DNA of 64,000 bases from Gigaspora margarita. Its lineage: Eukaryota > Glomeromycota > Glomeromycetes > Diversisporales > Gigasporaceae. Under the pieces are notes generated by a model. It searched no databases. It saw nothing but the letters and a program-made list of their open reading frames with translations, and was not told the DNA's origin. A program made the position numbers and the translations under genes. This document shows, in pieces, positions 34,121-46,260 of the stretch (its first letter is position 1; each line of letters begins with the position of its first letter). The stretch covers positions 201,179 to 265,178 of the forward strand of contig WTPW01000087.1 of the NCBI GenBank assembly GCA_009809945.1. The letters run 5' to 3'.

Positions 34121-34485
34121 CCTAAAACAAATTAGTGAGTAGGAAAACTATGATCACATTATGTTAATGTGTTAATAGTGATGACGACGGTTAAATATTT
34201 TTAATTGGTCATTTTCAGAAAACGTGACCAGTGTGTATGGGAAAATTTATTTTTTATATATGTACGTACCTACGTACAGTTAATGACAAAGTAAACTTAT
34301 CTATTTTATCTATCTATGTACATATGTACTGTACATAATATAATTTAACTTACTATATACTTTAATATTTTTATTGGCTGCATGATCGAATTGTGGGAAA
34401 ATTTTTGGTCAGCCTATGATGATTCCTATTTAAACCTGTAATTATTGCGATATTTGTAGTTCACTTTAGCAAGAGAATAAATGAT
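34121..34485. other. AT-rich spacer
   Basis: No gene or clear repeat. It contains runs of gtacgtac and tctatctatgtacat. Confidence 0.4.
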
Positions 34486-35330
34486 TAGGCCACGCAAAGT
34501 TGATTTCTCATGAATATATAAAAATGCTATCTAAACCATTTTGCATTACATGGAATCTAAAAACATCAGTCAGTTGCTCAGATTTTTTTTGTTTTTGTTT
34601 TATAATTTACTGTAAATTTACTGTAAATTAATGGAATAATATCACATCTAAAATTAAGCCACGCAAAGTTGATTTTTCATTGTGCATTACATAGAATCTG
34701 AAAATTTTGTCAGTCAGTTGGATTTTTTTTAATTTTTTTTTTAATTTACTGTAAATTAATAAATAATATTCGCACCTAAAATTAGGCCACAAAAAGTTGA
34801 TTATTCATTTTGCATTACATGAAATCTGAACACTTCGGTCAGTCAATCAGGTTTTTTTTAATTTACTGTAATTAATTAATACACTCACTAAGTTGATTTT
34901 TAGTTTTGCATTATGTAGAACAGAAAATTTAGTCGGTTGGTCAGATTTATTTTTTTATTTTTTATTTTTTTTACCTTAATGCAAATTAATAGATAATAAT
35001 CACATTTAAGATTAAGTCACAGAAGGTTGATTTTTCATTTACCATTACATAGAATCTAAAAACTTCATCTATCATATAATAATATTAACATCTAAAATTA
35101 TGTTACTAAAATTGATTTTTCATTTTGCATTATATGTGATCTAAAAATTTTGGTAAAATTAGTTAGATTTATTATTTTTTTTATTTTTTTATTTTTTTAT
35201 TTTTTATTTTTTATTTTTTTTTAATTTATTGTAAATTATTAATAGAATAATCTTCGAATCTAAGATTAGGCCACGCAAAGTTGATTATTCATTTTACATT
35301 ACATGAAATCTGAAAACTTGGTTCAGACAG
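34486..35330. repeat. Degenerate tandem array with aggccacgcaaagttgatt units
   Basis: About seven units of 110-170 bp starting (t)aggccacgcaaagttgatt, cattttgcattacat, gaatctgaaaa, gtcagtcagt, then a poly-T run and aatttactgtaaattaat. Unit starts lie near 34,486, 34,654, 34,776, 34,885, 35,015, 35,100 and 35,266. The unit start equals the terminal motif of the fold-back element at 9,327. Confidence 0.82.
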
Positions 35331-35630
35331 TTGCTTTTCATTGGTTTTTTTTTATATGCATATTATTTTTCTTGGCTTACTGTTATAATTTTTATATTTA
35401 CCCCTATACACGTGGCAAAGCGCATGTACAAAACTAGTTATATTTTTAAATGTGAAAGTTTTGTTTATTTTATTCTATTTTATTTTTTTAAACTAATATA
35501 CAATATATTGTTATTGTTATTGAATATAGCAATATTTGTAATTAAAACAAGTGAATCTTATTTTATTTTTCTGATTCATAATTTAACACAGAAGATTCAA
35601 AATTAAAACCATAGAATCTTATCGAAAAGC

Positions 35631-35968
35631 ATGGTCAAGTGATTGGACAAATGCCGGCTAGCCAAAGGTGCTGGAAATAAATTCAATTAAAGGACTTTAA
35701 GTCTGCAGAATACAATATGAGTAATTTAGCTAAGTAATTCGAACTGAAACAATGATATGCTCCTAGAAAATTAGCAAGTGAGATTGCACCAGGTACCATT
35801 GCAACATTAGAATGAGCATCAGCCTGTGGTTTCCCGCCTGCTCGAAGCAGGCCAACTGTTAAATAGGAAAATGGCAGAATCAGGAGATTGTTCCACTGTG
35901 TGTGTTGGAAAGGGTTGGGTTGAGAAATCTTTGTCAGCAGACTATTTTCTGATGGGAAAAAAGTATCA
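35631..35968 (-). repeat. Candidate solo LTR, truncated copy 3
   Basis: Matches 828 onward (tggtcaagtgattggac .. tattttctgatggg..aaattaa), then stops where block B begins. It marks the left boundary of block B and may be involved in how the block joined here. Confidence 0.7.
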
Positions 35969-36073
35969 AATTAATTATACAGTAAAATTGCTGGAAAACT
36001 TTTTGTTAAAGCACTAAAGACGGTGTAAGACTGAAAATGTGACCTAGTTGCAGGCACGTGCCCGCATGACCGG

Positions 36074-36527
36074 TGTTGTGGCCTTGGGAGAGAATCCAAA
36101 CTCGTATGCCAATTTAGCTACTAGACACAATCATTAAGGGTTCAGAAATTTTTAAATGAATGTATTTTATTAAATATTTGGGAGAGCGATTTATTAGAAT
36201 TTGGAAGAGGGAATTATATACTTGTGCGTAAGAAAATTATATACAAGAAATTAAAGAAAACAATGCTAACCGTCCCTTCTCTTCATAAAGCGATCCTTTT
36301 ATATTCCCACCATAATTACCCAATTACCAAATATGGGGTAAGAGCTATGATATTTACAAGAATGTGGTAATAGGAATTTACTACACAGAAATGTAGTAAT
36401 GGGAAGAAAATGAATGTAATTATCGCATGGGTAACTGACCGATCATCAAATGTAGTTATTGATTCCCGTGATCGGTAATCAGGTTAAAATCGAACCCTAT
36501 CAAAAATAAAAAAATTTTTGATCAACA
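36074..36527 (-). repeat. 3' LTR of retrotransposon 1
   Basis: Starts tgttgtggccttgggagag and ends ttttgatcaaca on the plus strand, adjoining a pyrimidine run tcttcccccgct (purine tract on the coding strand). TG..CA ends. Confidence 0.8.
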
Positions 36528-36831
36528 TCTTCCCCCGCTAGAAGCATGATCTCCGTCGAATCCCTTAGATATTATCATCTAGAAAATTTTTTATTTTTTT
36601 TACATTTTTGTTCCTCGTGTTTATTGCGGTATACTTTTGTAAGTTTTTTTTTATTTTTATTTTTTTTTTTACGTTTCTACTACACTTCCTTTTTCCCCAG
36701 TCACCTAGATTGTTGTGGATAAATGGTAGTCGCCTACTAATATCAGAGATCTTTCAAGTTTAAAACCATAAGTCACATGATGACTTTGGTTTTCCTCAGG
36801 TTTATTCGGTAAGTTTTTTCTTCTTTTTCCT

Positions 36832-39476
36832 TTATACTTTGAGTATACAACTTTTTACATATGCTAATCTCTTTTTTACACAGGGCTTCATTGCAAACTC
36901 ATTTGCGACTTTATTCCCCTCATGCTCTTTACCATATGCTTCGGATTCCACATTTGTATCAGAAATTTTACCTTCGACTGTACATGGCAGTAGGTTTAGT
37001 ATAGACTTCTGTTCCTGCACTGACTTCACACCCTGGTATTTTCGACTTTCATCATCATTTACAATTTACAAGCTTCATCAAGACTTCTTTCACATATCCA
37101 TTTTTCTTTACTATCACTTTCCTTTTGTGTTAGTAACTTCTTTTCCCTTTTAATCGAATCGATCTGAACTCTAAATAATTTGACTTTTGTTTTCTATACA
37201 GTGCAAGCAACCTCCAAATTTCTATACCTTTCGAATAGTGCTTCACCTTTAGTTTTAATTCTATTTGATGAGTTTATGGGGCAATATCCAATATCTTTTT
37301 CTTTCCTGATCCTTATTTTATTTTTAAATGAATGCCCCAGTTTATTAATCCTGTCAACCTGGTCTAATTCTGCACGGTGAGTTTTCACTTTATTTTCTTC
37401 CTTAGTTATGTCTATATCATTTTGGTAACAACGTTCAAGAACATATGTTGTACTGACATGACCCATGTCTGCAGGTTTTCTATAATTGGTAAATACCTTA
37501 GGTTCATGCTCTTCAATATCGGTCCCAGTTTGGTAACCATAACCAAGTTTGTTTACTCCTTCAGCACGATCCATCCTTGCTGACTTTTGATCACCAACGT
37601 ATGCCTGATGCTCGTTCTTTTTAACAGGAGGCCCAACTATTTTTCCTCAGTTGAACACCATCATAACATAGCAATTCTCCTTATTACATTTCACCACAGA
37701 GCTCTATTATTAATATCAACTGCTTTCAATACATCATCCTCGGCACCAACCTTACTATCATTGTTTCTTCCATCTTTCATTTCAGTTTGTTGCCATCAGT
37801 CAAGATCACATGCTCCATCATTATGGCCAATCTTTTTAAAATTTTGACAACCAATGAATGTTTTCAGTTCATCCTTTTCAATATCCATTTCATTCTGGTA
37901 ACAGTAAAAAGGTTGTCCGAGGTAGGTACCAATGTTTGATTATCGTTAAGTGCCTTGTGTTTAGTCTTTTTACTTTTAACCTTATTTCAATAGTCACATC
38001 CATGGTTAAACAAAGTTCGAATGTCTTCCAACGGACCCTCTGGACTGTCCATTATTACACCCTTATCAGATGTATCCTTTTTACCTAAAGCTCTATTTTC
38101 TTTATTTTCTGACTTTTTATTTTCAGGTCTTAGTTTTTCCACCAAAACCTTTTCTCATGGTTTGTCAAGATCGACCACTATGGGCGGGTCTACGAACGTG
38201 ACTTTTTTTTTCATTTTTATCTTTGTGACTACTCATTTCATTTTGAAAACAGTAGTTGGGCTAGACCAATTCAAAGGGTGTTTACCTTTTTTTTGACGTC
38301 CGTATCAAGTGAAAGTTGGATATTACTGCTATTATCCTTAATGGCTGAAACAATCTCCTGTAATAAAGAAACCATCTGTTCCATCAGGTTTCTAATTGCT
38401 AGGAGTACTCAAGTTGCTATCCGTGGAGTCAGAGGGGGCACTACTTGAGACGATTGGAAAGGGTTTGTCATTATAGTGGGTACTGTAGCAAAAGTTGTAA
38501 CAGGCTCAGCCACATGTAGGCTATGCGGCATTGTCATTTCACAAAACTGGGCCCTTTCCACAGCTTTCAAAAGAGTACTTGGTATAAATTGTTGGACGGA
38601 CAATACCAAATCTGGATGAAGACCTTGCACAAACATCTGGGCCTTTACTACCTTGGAGTACCAATTTTCAACTCTTGACATATGGGGGTGAGTTAATAGA
38701 AAAGGGACAAATTTTTTCTAAATAAAAGTTTTCTTGACTTTAAGCTTAAATATCTTAACAACTATCTTAATAAATTTAATAAATTTTTTTTTATTTTAAT
38801 TCTATATAATTTCAAGATTAATATAAAAAAATTTATGGCAAATTTGATTAAATAGTTGTCAAGATATGTTAATTTAAAAATTAAAAAAATTTTACTAAAA
38901 ATGATTTGTCCCTTTTCTATTGACCCACCCCCCATATAATGAAACAACATCGTTATATTAGTGGCATATTGATCTACCAATTCTAAGGCACCTTGTCTTC
39001 GAGTTAATAACTCTATGTTCTACTGGATCATTAAAACTGGTACACAGAAATTTGAAAGGAACTGGTGTATGAAACTTTGGTCCTGAACAAACCATTATCC
39101 TAGTATGGAATCCTTGGTTCTTTACTTTTTCAATTTTCTCACCAATATGCAGCCAGGCCCGTCAAACTGGCACCTCCAACAGCAAGCTTTCTTGTAGCTA
39201 CAATTTTATTTGCCTCAAAAGTGCTGTTAATCGATTCTAGCCATTCGACCGGGTTCTGATTTTCTCCTGCATAGATCAGGATCTTCACAAAAGTTGCTTC
39301 TCAAAATTCGTTTGGGATTCTTGTGTTCAGTTTAAAATGTTCACCATCTCTTGAAACAGTTGTTGGAGTTGATTGTTTGAATTATTGGGTTGTCTTTCAT
39401 CTGCAATCCCTTTATTTTTCACATAGGGACATCTGTTTCTGCAAACTATACTACTATTATTTATCAAATTCGACAT
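36832..39476 (-). pseudogene. gag-like gene with Sel1-like tail, broken (retrotransposon 1)
   Basis: Minus strand from an ATG at 39,476 (MSNLINN). A gag pattern follows in shifted frames: ILIYAGENQNPVEWLES, ARKLA-like TRKLAVGGASLTGLAAYW, ELVDQYATNITMLFHYM, then, after a MITE at 38,683-38,934, KAQMFVQGLHPDLVLSVQQF and LLKAVERAQFCEM (38,409-38,681). Downstream, phrases FYCYQNEMDIEKDELK (about 37,910-37,861), NKLGYGYQTGTDIEEHE (about 37,551-37,501) and YVLERCYQNDIDITKEE (about 37,440-37,390) match the consensus of Sel1-like repeats, abundant in Glomeromycotina. Several stops and frameshifts make it a pseudogene. Retrotransposon gag proteins form the particle in which reverse transcription occurs; the role of the Sel1-like tail is unknown. 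Confidence 0.75.
38683..38934. mobile_element. MITE inserted in gag, TA target-site duplication
   Basis: 252 bp. The left end tgggggtgagttaatagaaa and the inverted right end tttctattgacccacccccca pair for about 45 bp, including aagggacaaat. It is flanked by TA. The gag frame reads on across it when it is left out, so it inserted into an existing gag gene. Confidence 0.85.
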
Positions 39477-39556
39477 GCTTTTCTACTTTAAGGACACCCT
39501 TTAATATAAGAAGGTGTGGGGATAAAATGATCATTCTACACAACTGGCACCAAAAA

Positions 39557-40022
39557 TGTTGTAGCCTTGGGAGAGACTTCCAAACTCATATGCCAATTTA
39601 ACTACTGGGCCACAATCATTAAGGGTTCAGAAATTTTTAAATGAATGTATTTTATTAAATATTTAGGAGAGCGATTTATTAGATTTTGGGAGAGCAAATT
39701 ATATACATGTGCGTATGTAAGAAAATTATATACAAGAAATTAAGGAAAACAATGCTAACCATCCCTTCTCTTAATAAAGCAATCCTTTTATATTTCTACA
39801 ATAATTACCCAATTACCAAATATGAGGTAAGAGCTACGATATTTACAAGAATGTGGTAATGGGAATTTACTACGCAGAAATGTAGTAATGGGAAGAAAAA
39901 TGAAGTAATAAAAATGTAATTATCAGCATGGGTAACTAACTAATCATCAAATGTAGTCATTTATTCCCGTGATTAGTAATCAGGTTAAAATAGAACCCTA
40001 TTGGAAATAAAAAAAATTTTGA
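39557..40022 (-). repeat. 5' LTR of retrotransposon 1
   Basis: Direct repeat of 36,074-36,527 (tgttgtagccttgggagag .. aaaattttgac). The primer-binding site lies immediately to its left on the plus strand: the tRNA-like 3' end ctacacaactggcacca, then aaaa. Confidence 0.8.
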
Positions 40023-40540
40023 CTAGTGCCGGGTGTAGACGAATTTGGGTTTACAAGCGGAATTCCAGGAATACTAGAAATTGGACAGATGTGAGAAATA
40101 TCAGTACTATCATGAATATGGAAGATATCAGCTATGTGAGCACTTTGAGGTATATCTGTACTTGCAGAGATATCAGCGATTACAGCAATATCAGTAATTT
40201 CAGTATATAAAATAGAATCTTTATAAATAAAGGCCATTTGACCCTTGGGAATGATATTCAATTCTCACATTGCTTAATAATTCATATATAATAAATCACA
40301 TATATATATACGATTCAAAACTTGAATTTCTTACAAATAATAAAAGTACATATAACCTGATACATAATAAATTCATATACATTAGTTATACTATGCTCAT
40401 TTTTGACTATGCTATCCTGAAACTTTGCCTGCCTATTTAGCCAAATCTAACATGCCTTTTTTGACCCAAACATAACCTAAACTTTGGTTATACGAAGTAT
40501 AAACTGACCCATGATAGACCTGCTGACTTCAGGGTTGTCA
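40023..40540. other. Inserted DNA between retrotransposon 1 and resumed block B
   Basis: About 520 bp not present in block A. It has a degenerate atatcag repeat (40,090-40,205) that leaves both strands open for 70-90 codons by chance. No gene is called. Confidence 0.4.
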
Positions 40541-40834
40541 ACAGAATAAGCAATTTTTATAATGAACATTTGTTTTAATTTCCTGATAATGTACATTATA
40601 CCAGATCCTTGAAATCTTGGATCAGATGACTCATGTCACAATGATCAACAAACCAACTATGGCCATGTGTAGGGTTTGGCACAGAGGCATGGGCATGCCC
40701 CAAAAGGGCTTACTAATTCCTCCCACAGTTCAATATTGGTCAATTAGAATTCAAGATCAGGTGTAACATGACTAATGATACCTGGCAAAACAATTTTTGT
40801 GATGGCAAAGGTTTTCATTATAGTTTCGTCAGAC

Positions 40835-40985
40835 AAAACCATTGGCGATTGATGAAACCACTGACTATTGACAAAACCAGTGATGATTGACAAAACTATT
40901 GACAATTGATGAAACCATTAACAATTGACAAAACCATTGACAATTGACAAAACTATTGACGATTGATGAAACTATTGATTATTGC
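40835..40985. repeat. Left subterminal repeats of the hAT element
   Basis: About nine units alternating attgacaaaacc and attgatgaaacc, 14-18 bp each. They match in inverted orientation the aggtttcatcaatc units of the other end. Such arrays are transposase-binding sites in hAT elements; that role is inferred here. Confidence 0.8.
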
Positions 40986-42564
40986 CAAAATCCCTATCTA
41001 TTAATAAATCAATTTGGCAGTAGCATAAACAAGATACAGTCAATACTCTTCGATCATTGTACTATATTTACACGAAATAACACGCACTTGCATATTATTT
41101 CCATAATTTCTACAAAATTAAATTTTATGAAATAACGCCCATGTTTAAGTAAATTTTTGTCTCATATTTAAATTTGTTATTCACAAAAATTTTGCAGATA
41201 ATTAATTCATTAACAAGCTTTATTTCAATAGGTAGATAAGCTTTTTTTAACAACTTATTAACATAATCAGTTTATTCTCTGACAGCAGCTAGAGGCCATC
41301 AGAAAATAAACTGGGTTTAATTATAAAATTTAAAATGACCTCACTCCCAAAAGAACTTACTTCGAAGGCAAAATATACCAGAATGTGCGAAATTATGCTG
41401 CTGTATTGATCTTAAACTCATTTGAACTGAGTTGTAAAATTTTGACCTGGGTAAACTATTTTTACATGGGTGATAGGGTCTAGTAACATGACGCAAATAA
41501 AAAAATCTGTAATTTATATTTTATGAAAGTAAAAATTCTCAGTGACAACTTGGTGCGTTATAGTACCATTAAAGATAGGTTTTATGTGTGCGCATTAATG
41601 CACATACTAGTATTAATGCTTTAGCTAAATCTAAGAAGACTATTCCCCAAAAAGAAAAAGAAAAAATTCAAAAAAAGCAGTTTAAAAAAAAAGGACAAAT
41701 TAAAAAAAAACAAGCTTAAGAAAAAAAAAGACTTAAAAAAAAAAGATCAGCATCAATTTGCTGTCCCTGGTTGAGCCTCATGTTAGAAATTTTAATTATG
41801 AGCACCTCAACTTAGTTAAACCTCATGGTGATTAGCATATGAGGTGTGTATTATTTTGGAATGCACATGGGTGTTATTTCAAAACAACTATGCTATTTTA
41901 AGAAAATGCAAATTTTGAAAATGTCTATGTGCATTATTTTACGTAAATACGGTATGTAATAAACTTGATGTTAGTTGTGAAACTATGACAATTATTGTAT
42001 AGTTGCAAAATAACATGCAGGGAAGTAATTTGAACTTTGTCCCAAATTAAGCTTAATTTAAACCAAAATTCGAACTAATACCCTATGCGTTATTTCGTGA
42101 CTATATGGTAGCAAAATTATTAACAAAACTATTATCATAGAAATAGAATAATTACTACAAAAATATAATGTATCTTAAGCCAAAGCAAGTTATACAGCTT
42201 GTATATTATTCAAATTTAAAAGCTAAGTTATGCATACAAGATATTTGCCACGTTCATTATATCCACTACATTTCTAATTCTACTTTCTATTTCTTTAGTA
42301 ATTTTATAAGTTTGGCTAAGTTGACCCACATTCTGGGAACTTGACACTACCCACCTAGTAATAGGTCAAAGTTAGCCCATATTACTAATTTTACTTATTG
42401 TTACGACAAGTTTTTCTGAGTACTATAGGCAAAGATTCTGAGTTTTCATTATTATTTTCTATGCCACTTGAATTTTTACCAATATCTTCTTTATCTATAG
42501 TATTTGGGTCATTATTAACACACTCATCTTTTCTATCTAAGTTATTATTATCATTTTCATAGCT

Positions 42565-45098
42565 CTATTCTTTCATTAAGTTAGCTGCTAAATCCGTAGG
42601 ATCAAAATCAAATACACCTTCTTCTGTTTTATTACTAACTATTGACTCATTATCAGATTCATTAGGACTATCATTAGATGTTTCTTCATGATCAGTATGA
42701 GATTCATTGTCTTGAAATATTTCATATTTTAAACATACTATATTTTCAATGTCAAAGCGTTCAACAATTTCTAAATTATTATATTCAATCTCTTCTATTT
42801 TGGAGTCTTCAGAGACTTCAAAGTCTTCAGAGTATTCAGTAACATTTTTATCATCTTTAACCAAGAAAGTTGCTGATACTACTTGTTTTTGTAAATCATC
42901 AAGTGATAATTTTTTACCAAAAAAAGCAAGTTCCTTTTTATATTTGAAATATAATAGGACCGAACTTGTGATATAGCTTGGATTCAAGATAAAGAAAGCT
43001 GTTGTTATCATTTTCTATATAACCAACCTAATTATGAAAAGGTTCTCTCATGGTCAGCAGAATAAGGTGTAATTAAGAAGAGCTTAATTGCAAGCTGTCC
43101 AATAGATTTAGAACCTTTATAATTTGTTTGCCACCATAGTAAAGGAGTATCAGTTTCAAAACAATAAGGCAGGTTGAATCCAGGTTTTTTCATAAAATAA
43201 TTGCATATGGGCTACAAGATGGGCACATTCAGATTTGTCATATCCTTCTTGTTGCCATATTTTAATTGCAGTTGCTACAATTAATTCCTTGTAATTCAGC
43301 ACCTGGCAAAGAATTATATTAACTAATATACTATATATTTATTATAAAAATTTTTAAAGTACTATATACCACGAAAACCCAGGTGAAGAAAATATGCTAG
43401 CAAGTAATTTTTAGCATCAAAATTTCTCTATCTCTTATTAAATACTTGTATGCAATAATTTTAAACTCTCTAATCTATAAATTTGAAACTTTTTTAATAG
43501 TAGCTGCTAGTTAAATAAATTGTAAAAACAGTTTGCAAGTGTTGTTAATTGTGTTTCCAAACTTGTAATTGCAGTTCGAATAGGAGATAGAATCTTAACC
43601 AAAATCTTAAGATCTGAAAAAAAAAGTCACTTTAAAAGTTGCTTAATAGATCGATTTGTAATTAAGTTTGGATTGTTATTCAAAATCTATATATTAATAG
43701 AATTTAATTATTTGATTAATTANTTATTTATTAATATAAAGAAATATTAATAAATAAAATATCTTACTTTGATAAATGCACGCTCAAGTTGGCTAACAGA
43801 TAAAGTGCATTCATATGCAGAGGTCCATCTTGTATCTACAAATTTTTTTAATCCACCACCAGTAATATTCAACTCACATATTGCTTGATGTAGATAAGAA
43901 CTTGGTTGATGTTTTTTTAAAAAATTTTATAATTTCATTGCATTCTTTTATGAGACATGAGGCAAATGTATGTTCTAAAAAAATATATATATTAGTAATA
44001 ATAATTAACTAAATATCATATTTTATAATACATATTAAGAATATCCTTTGATATTAAATTAATATAGTGTGCAATATAATTTAGGTTTAAAATCTTTGGA
44101 TATTTTTTGTGAATAATTTGTTGAGCAAGCATTACATTGCTAGCATTGTTTGTTACAATTGTTCAAATTTATCATATCCAATTTCATTTAAAACAGTATC
44201 AATCTTATCTGCAAGTAATTCAGCAGTATGGGAATCCACAGAAAAATCTTTTAATGAATATAAAAATTTATCATATGTGGGTGTTAAAATGACAAAATTA
44301 TATATAGAGTTTCCATTGGGTGATGTCCAACTATCCAAAGCTATAAAAAACAATTTAATAAATAAAATAAACAATAAAAAAAAATATCAATTAATGAATT
44401 TGCATACCAAGAGTTAAGTTCTCAAATTCGTTTAAAATAACTTTACATTTAATTGTAACTCTAGAATATTCCTAATCCAATAATCAGCCTGATAGAACTT
44501 CTCTTGAAGGTGGTTAATAACTCGGTCACAAATTATAAAGGAGATCAATAAAAAATGGATGTTCTATTATAGAGAATAAAATACCACAAACTATAAATGC
44601 TTTGAGTAATGAACTATTTATAGATTTTATTCGTTCTTCAGATAAATTTACATTTGCTTTTTGTGTAGAAAATATTTTTTAAGAATGGGTTGCTTATTGT
44701 TTAACTTTTTTTTTTTAAGCTGGTTGAGTTTTCTAATTGTAGTTCTTCTAAATTATTACAACAGACTATGCAATGTAAGTACAATTGCGAACCTCATCTT
44801 CTACATAACCACATTCTAATGCAAGGTGAGCTTCAAGTTTTGCTGGTTCACCTCTTGCTCACTTGGCTGCACAGAAATCACATTTTTCTGAAAAATGTCC
44901 ATATGAGTTGGTCTTTTCTCAGCAAAAATACTTCCAAAAAGATGATAAATTTTGTTCTCCAGAGTTCATTTCATTTGATATGGTTGATTCAGTAATATTT
45001 TCTGATGATGTCAAAGAACTTGATAATTCTTCTCTTTCATGAAAAAATTGTAAAGATGTTTCAGGTGCTTTAGATTTTCATGTATTGTTTTGTGACAT
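42565..45098 (-). pseudogene. hAT transposase with BED zinc finger, broken
   Basis: Minus strand from an ATG at 45,098 (MSQNN). In order, in several frames: a BED finger (FSEKCDFCAAK, then PAKLEAHLALEC, about 44,905-44,810), the catalytic-region motif ALDSWTSPNGNSIYNFVILTP and SLKDFSVDSHTAELLADKI (44,374-44,153), IVTNNASNVMLAQQII after a frameshift (about 44,160), ITGGGLKKFVDTRWTSAYEC (about 43,870-43,810), and the C-terminal dimerisation motif SIGQLAIKLFLITPYSADHERTFS (about 43,110-43,030) followed by a 148-codon open tail (43,011-42,565) with YYFKYKKELAFFGKKLS-like residues. At least four stops or frameshifts. This order is that of hAT transposases; the element cannot move itself now. Confidence 0.85.
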
Positions 45099-45954
45099 AT
45101 TGATTTTTCTTGATATAAGGTAAAAACACAAGAACACATACAAAAGGTATTTATGCAATTTTTTTATTTGTTGATCTTGATTGAGACCTGCCAGAGAACT
45201 ATATTTTTGTGTAATAATAGAGTAGAACATGAGTGAGCTTGGTAACATTTTTTTCAAAGTATTGAGATATTCAATTAGTTTTCAAAATTTTATTTGACTT
45301 ACTTCTTTGGTATTATAAAAATTAATAACTGGAAAATAAATAAATTAAAGGTTTGTTTTATTAATAAATAGCATTAAATTTTAAATATCTAATAATATTA
45401 CCAAGAAAATTAAAATGTGCATTTTAGCTATTTTAGCTTCAATGGTAAACCAACTTAGCATGAATAAAGGTTTAAAATGTAAGAAGTTACAAGGTTGGTT
45501 GATCCAATCCTTAACTGCTAAAACATTAAGACGAATTTGTATTGCCTTTGACTGACATAAATATTTCTTGCGAATAATGATTTTATTAAAGAATTAAATA
45601 GGTTTTTTTTATATTTAAAATAATGTCAAGCTAATACTAAAATAAATAGAGAGAGATAGAAAATTCTATGACCAAGCAAAGTTCTTTTATTAACCATCAA
45701 TTATGCTTATGAGTCAATTTATTATTACACCACATTTAATATATATATTTATTTGTATTACTAACTATATATACTCAACAAATATCACTATACAGGTAAC
45801 AAACATATCTTAAAAAGTATATATTGTTATGTAACATCATTATTACTACATTATCTTAAGTAAAATAGAGTGGATGTATATTCCAAATACAGAATTAACT
45901 TTATATTGTATTAATATTTATTTGTCAGGTTTCTTCATAGGCTTTGTTAATCAG

Positions 45955-46090
45955 CATAGGTTTCATCAATCATCATAGGTTTCATCAATCATCATAGGTT
46001 TCATCAATCGTCATAGGTTTCATCAATCGTCATAGGTTTTATCAATCATCAATTCATTAATTGAAAATCACTTGATGAAATGGTTTCATC
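45955..46090. repeat. Right subterminal repeats of the hAT element
   Basis: Five to six units of cataggtttcatcaatc(a/g)t at 21-bp spacing, inverted relative to the left array. Confidence 0.85.
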
Positions 46091-46260
46091 ATTCATCAGT
46101 GATAAGGGTTTCATCACTCGTCAGGCATCATTAAATATGACAATTAAAACAACAATCACTTTGTTTTGAAAAGTCACACTTATCACAAAACTTCACCTAA
46201 GAAATCACCTTTTATGCACTAATAAAAAAAAGTTCTTGCAAAATTTTAGTATAATATCAC

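Larger units (their letters stand above)
36074..40022 (-). mobile_element. Gag-only LTR retrotransposon 1 (Ty3/gypsy-like, TR-GAG)
   Basis: Two directly repeated LTRs of about 450-465 bp (36,074-36,527 and 39,557-about 40,022) flank 3.0 kb. On the minus strand the primer-binding site is TGGTGCCAGTTGTGTAG, just inside the right-hand (5') LTR, and a purine tract (agcgggggaaga) abuts the left-hand (3') LTR, so the element runs right to left. Only gag-like and Sel1-like sequence was found inside, with no protease, RT, RNase H or integrase. The LTRs differ at many sites, so it is not young. It lies in block B and is absent from block A. Confidence 0.82.
40773..46133 (-). mobile_element. hAT-superfamily DNA transposon, block B only
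   Basis: 5,361 bp. TIRs taatgatacctggc / taatgatgcctgac (14 bp, two differences) are flanked by an 8-bp target-site duplication aacatgac (40,765-40,772) / aatatgac (46,134-46,141). Subterminal arrays of gattgatgaaacc lie inside both ends in inverted orientation (40,835-40,985 and 45,955-46,090). Block A has the empty site near 11,375. It encodes a decayed BED/hAT transposase on the minus strand. Confidence 0.9.

Noticed and set aside
37180..38296. Several plus-strand frames of 66-92 codons rich in Ser, Phe and Leu
   Set aside because: They are antisense shadows of the minus-strand gag/Sel1-like sequence of retrotransposon 1.
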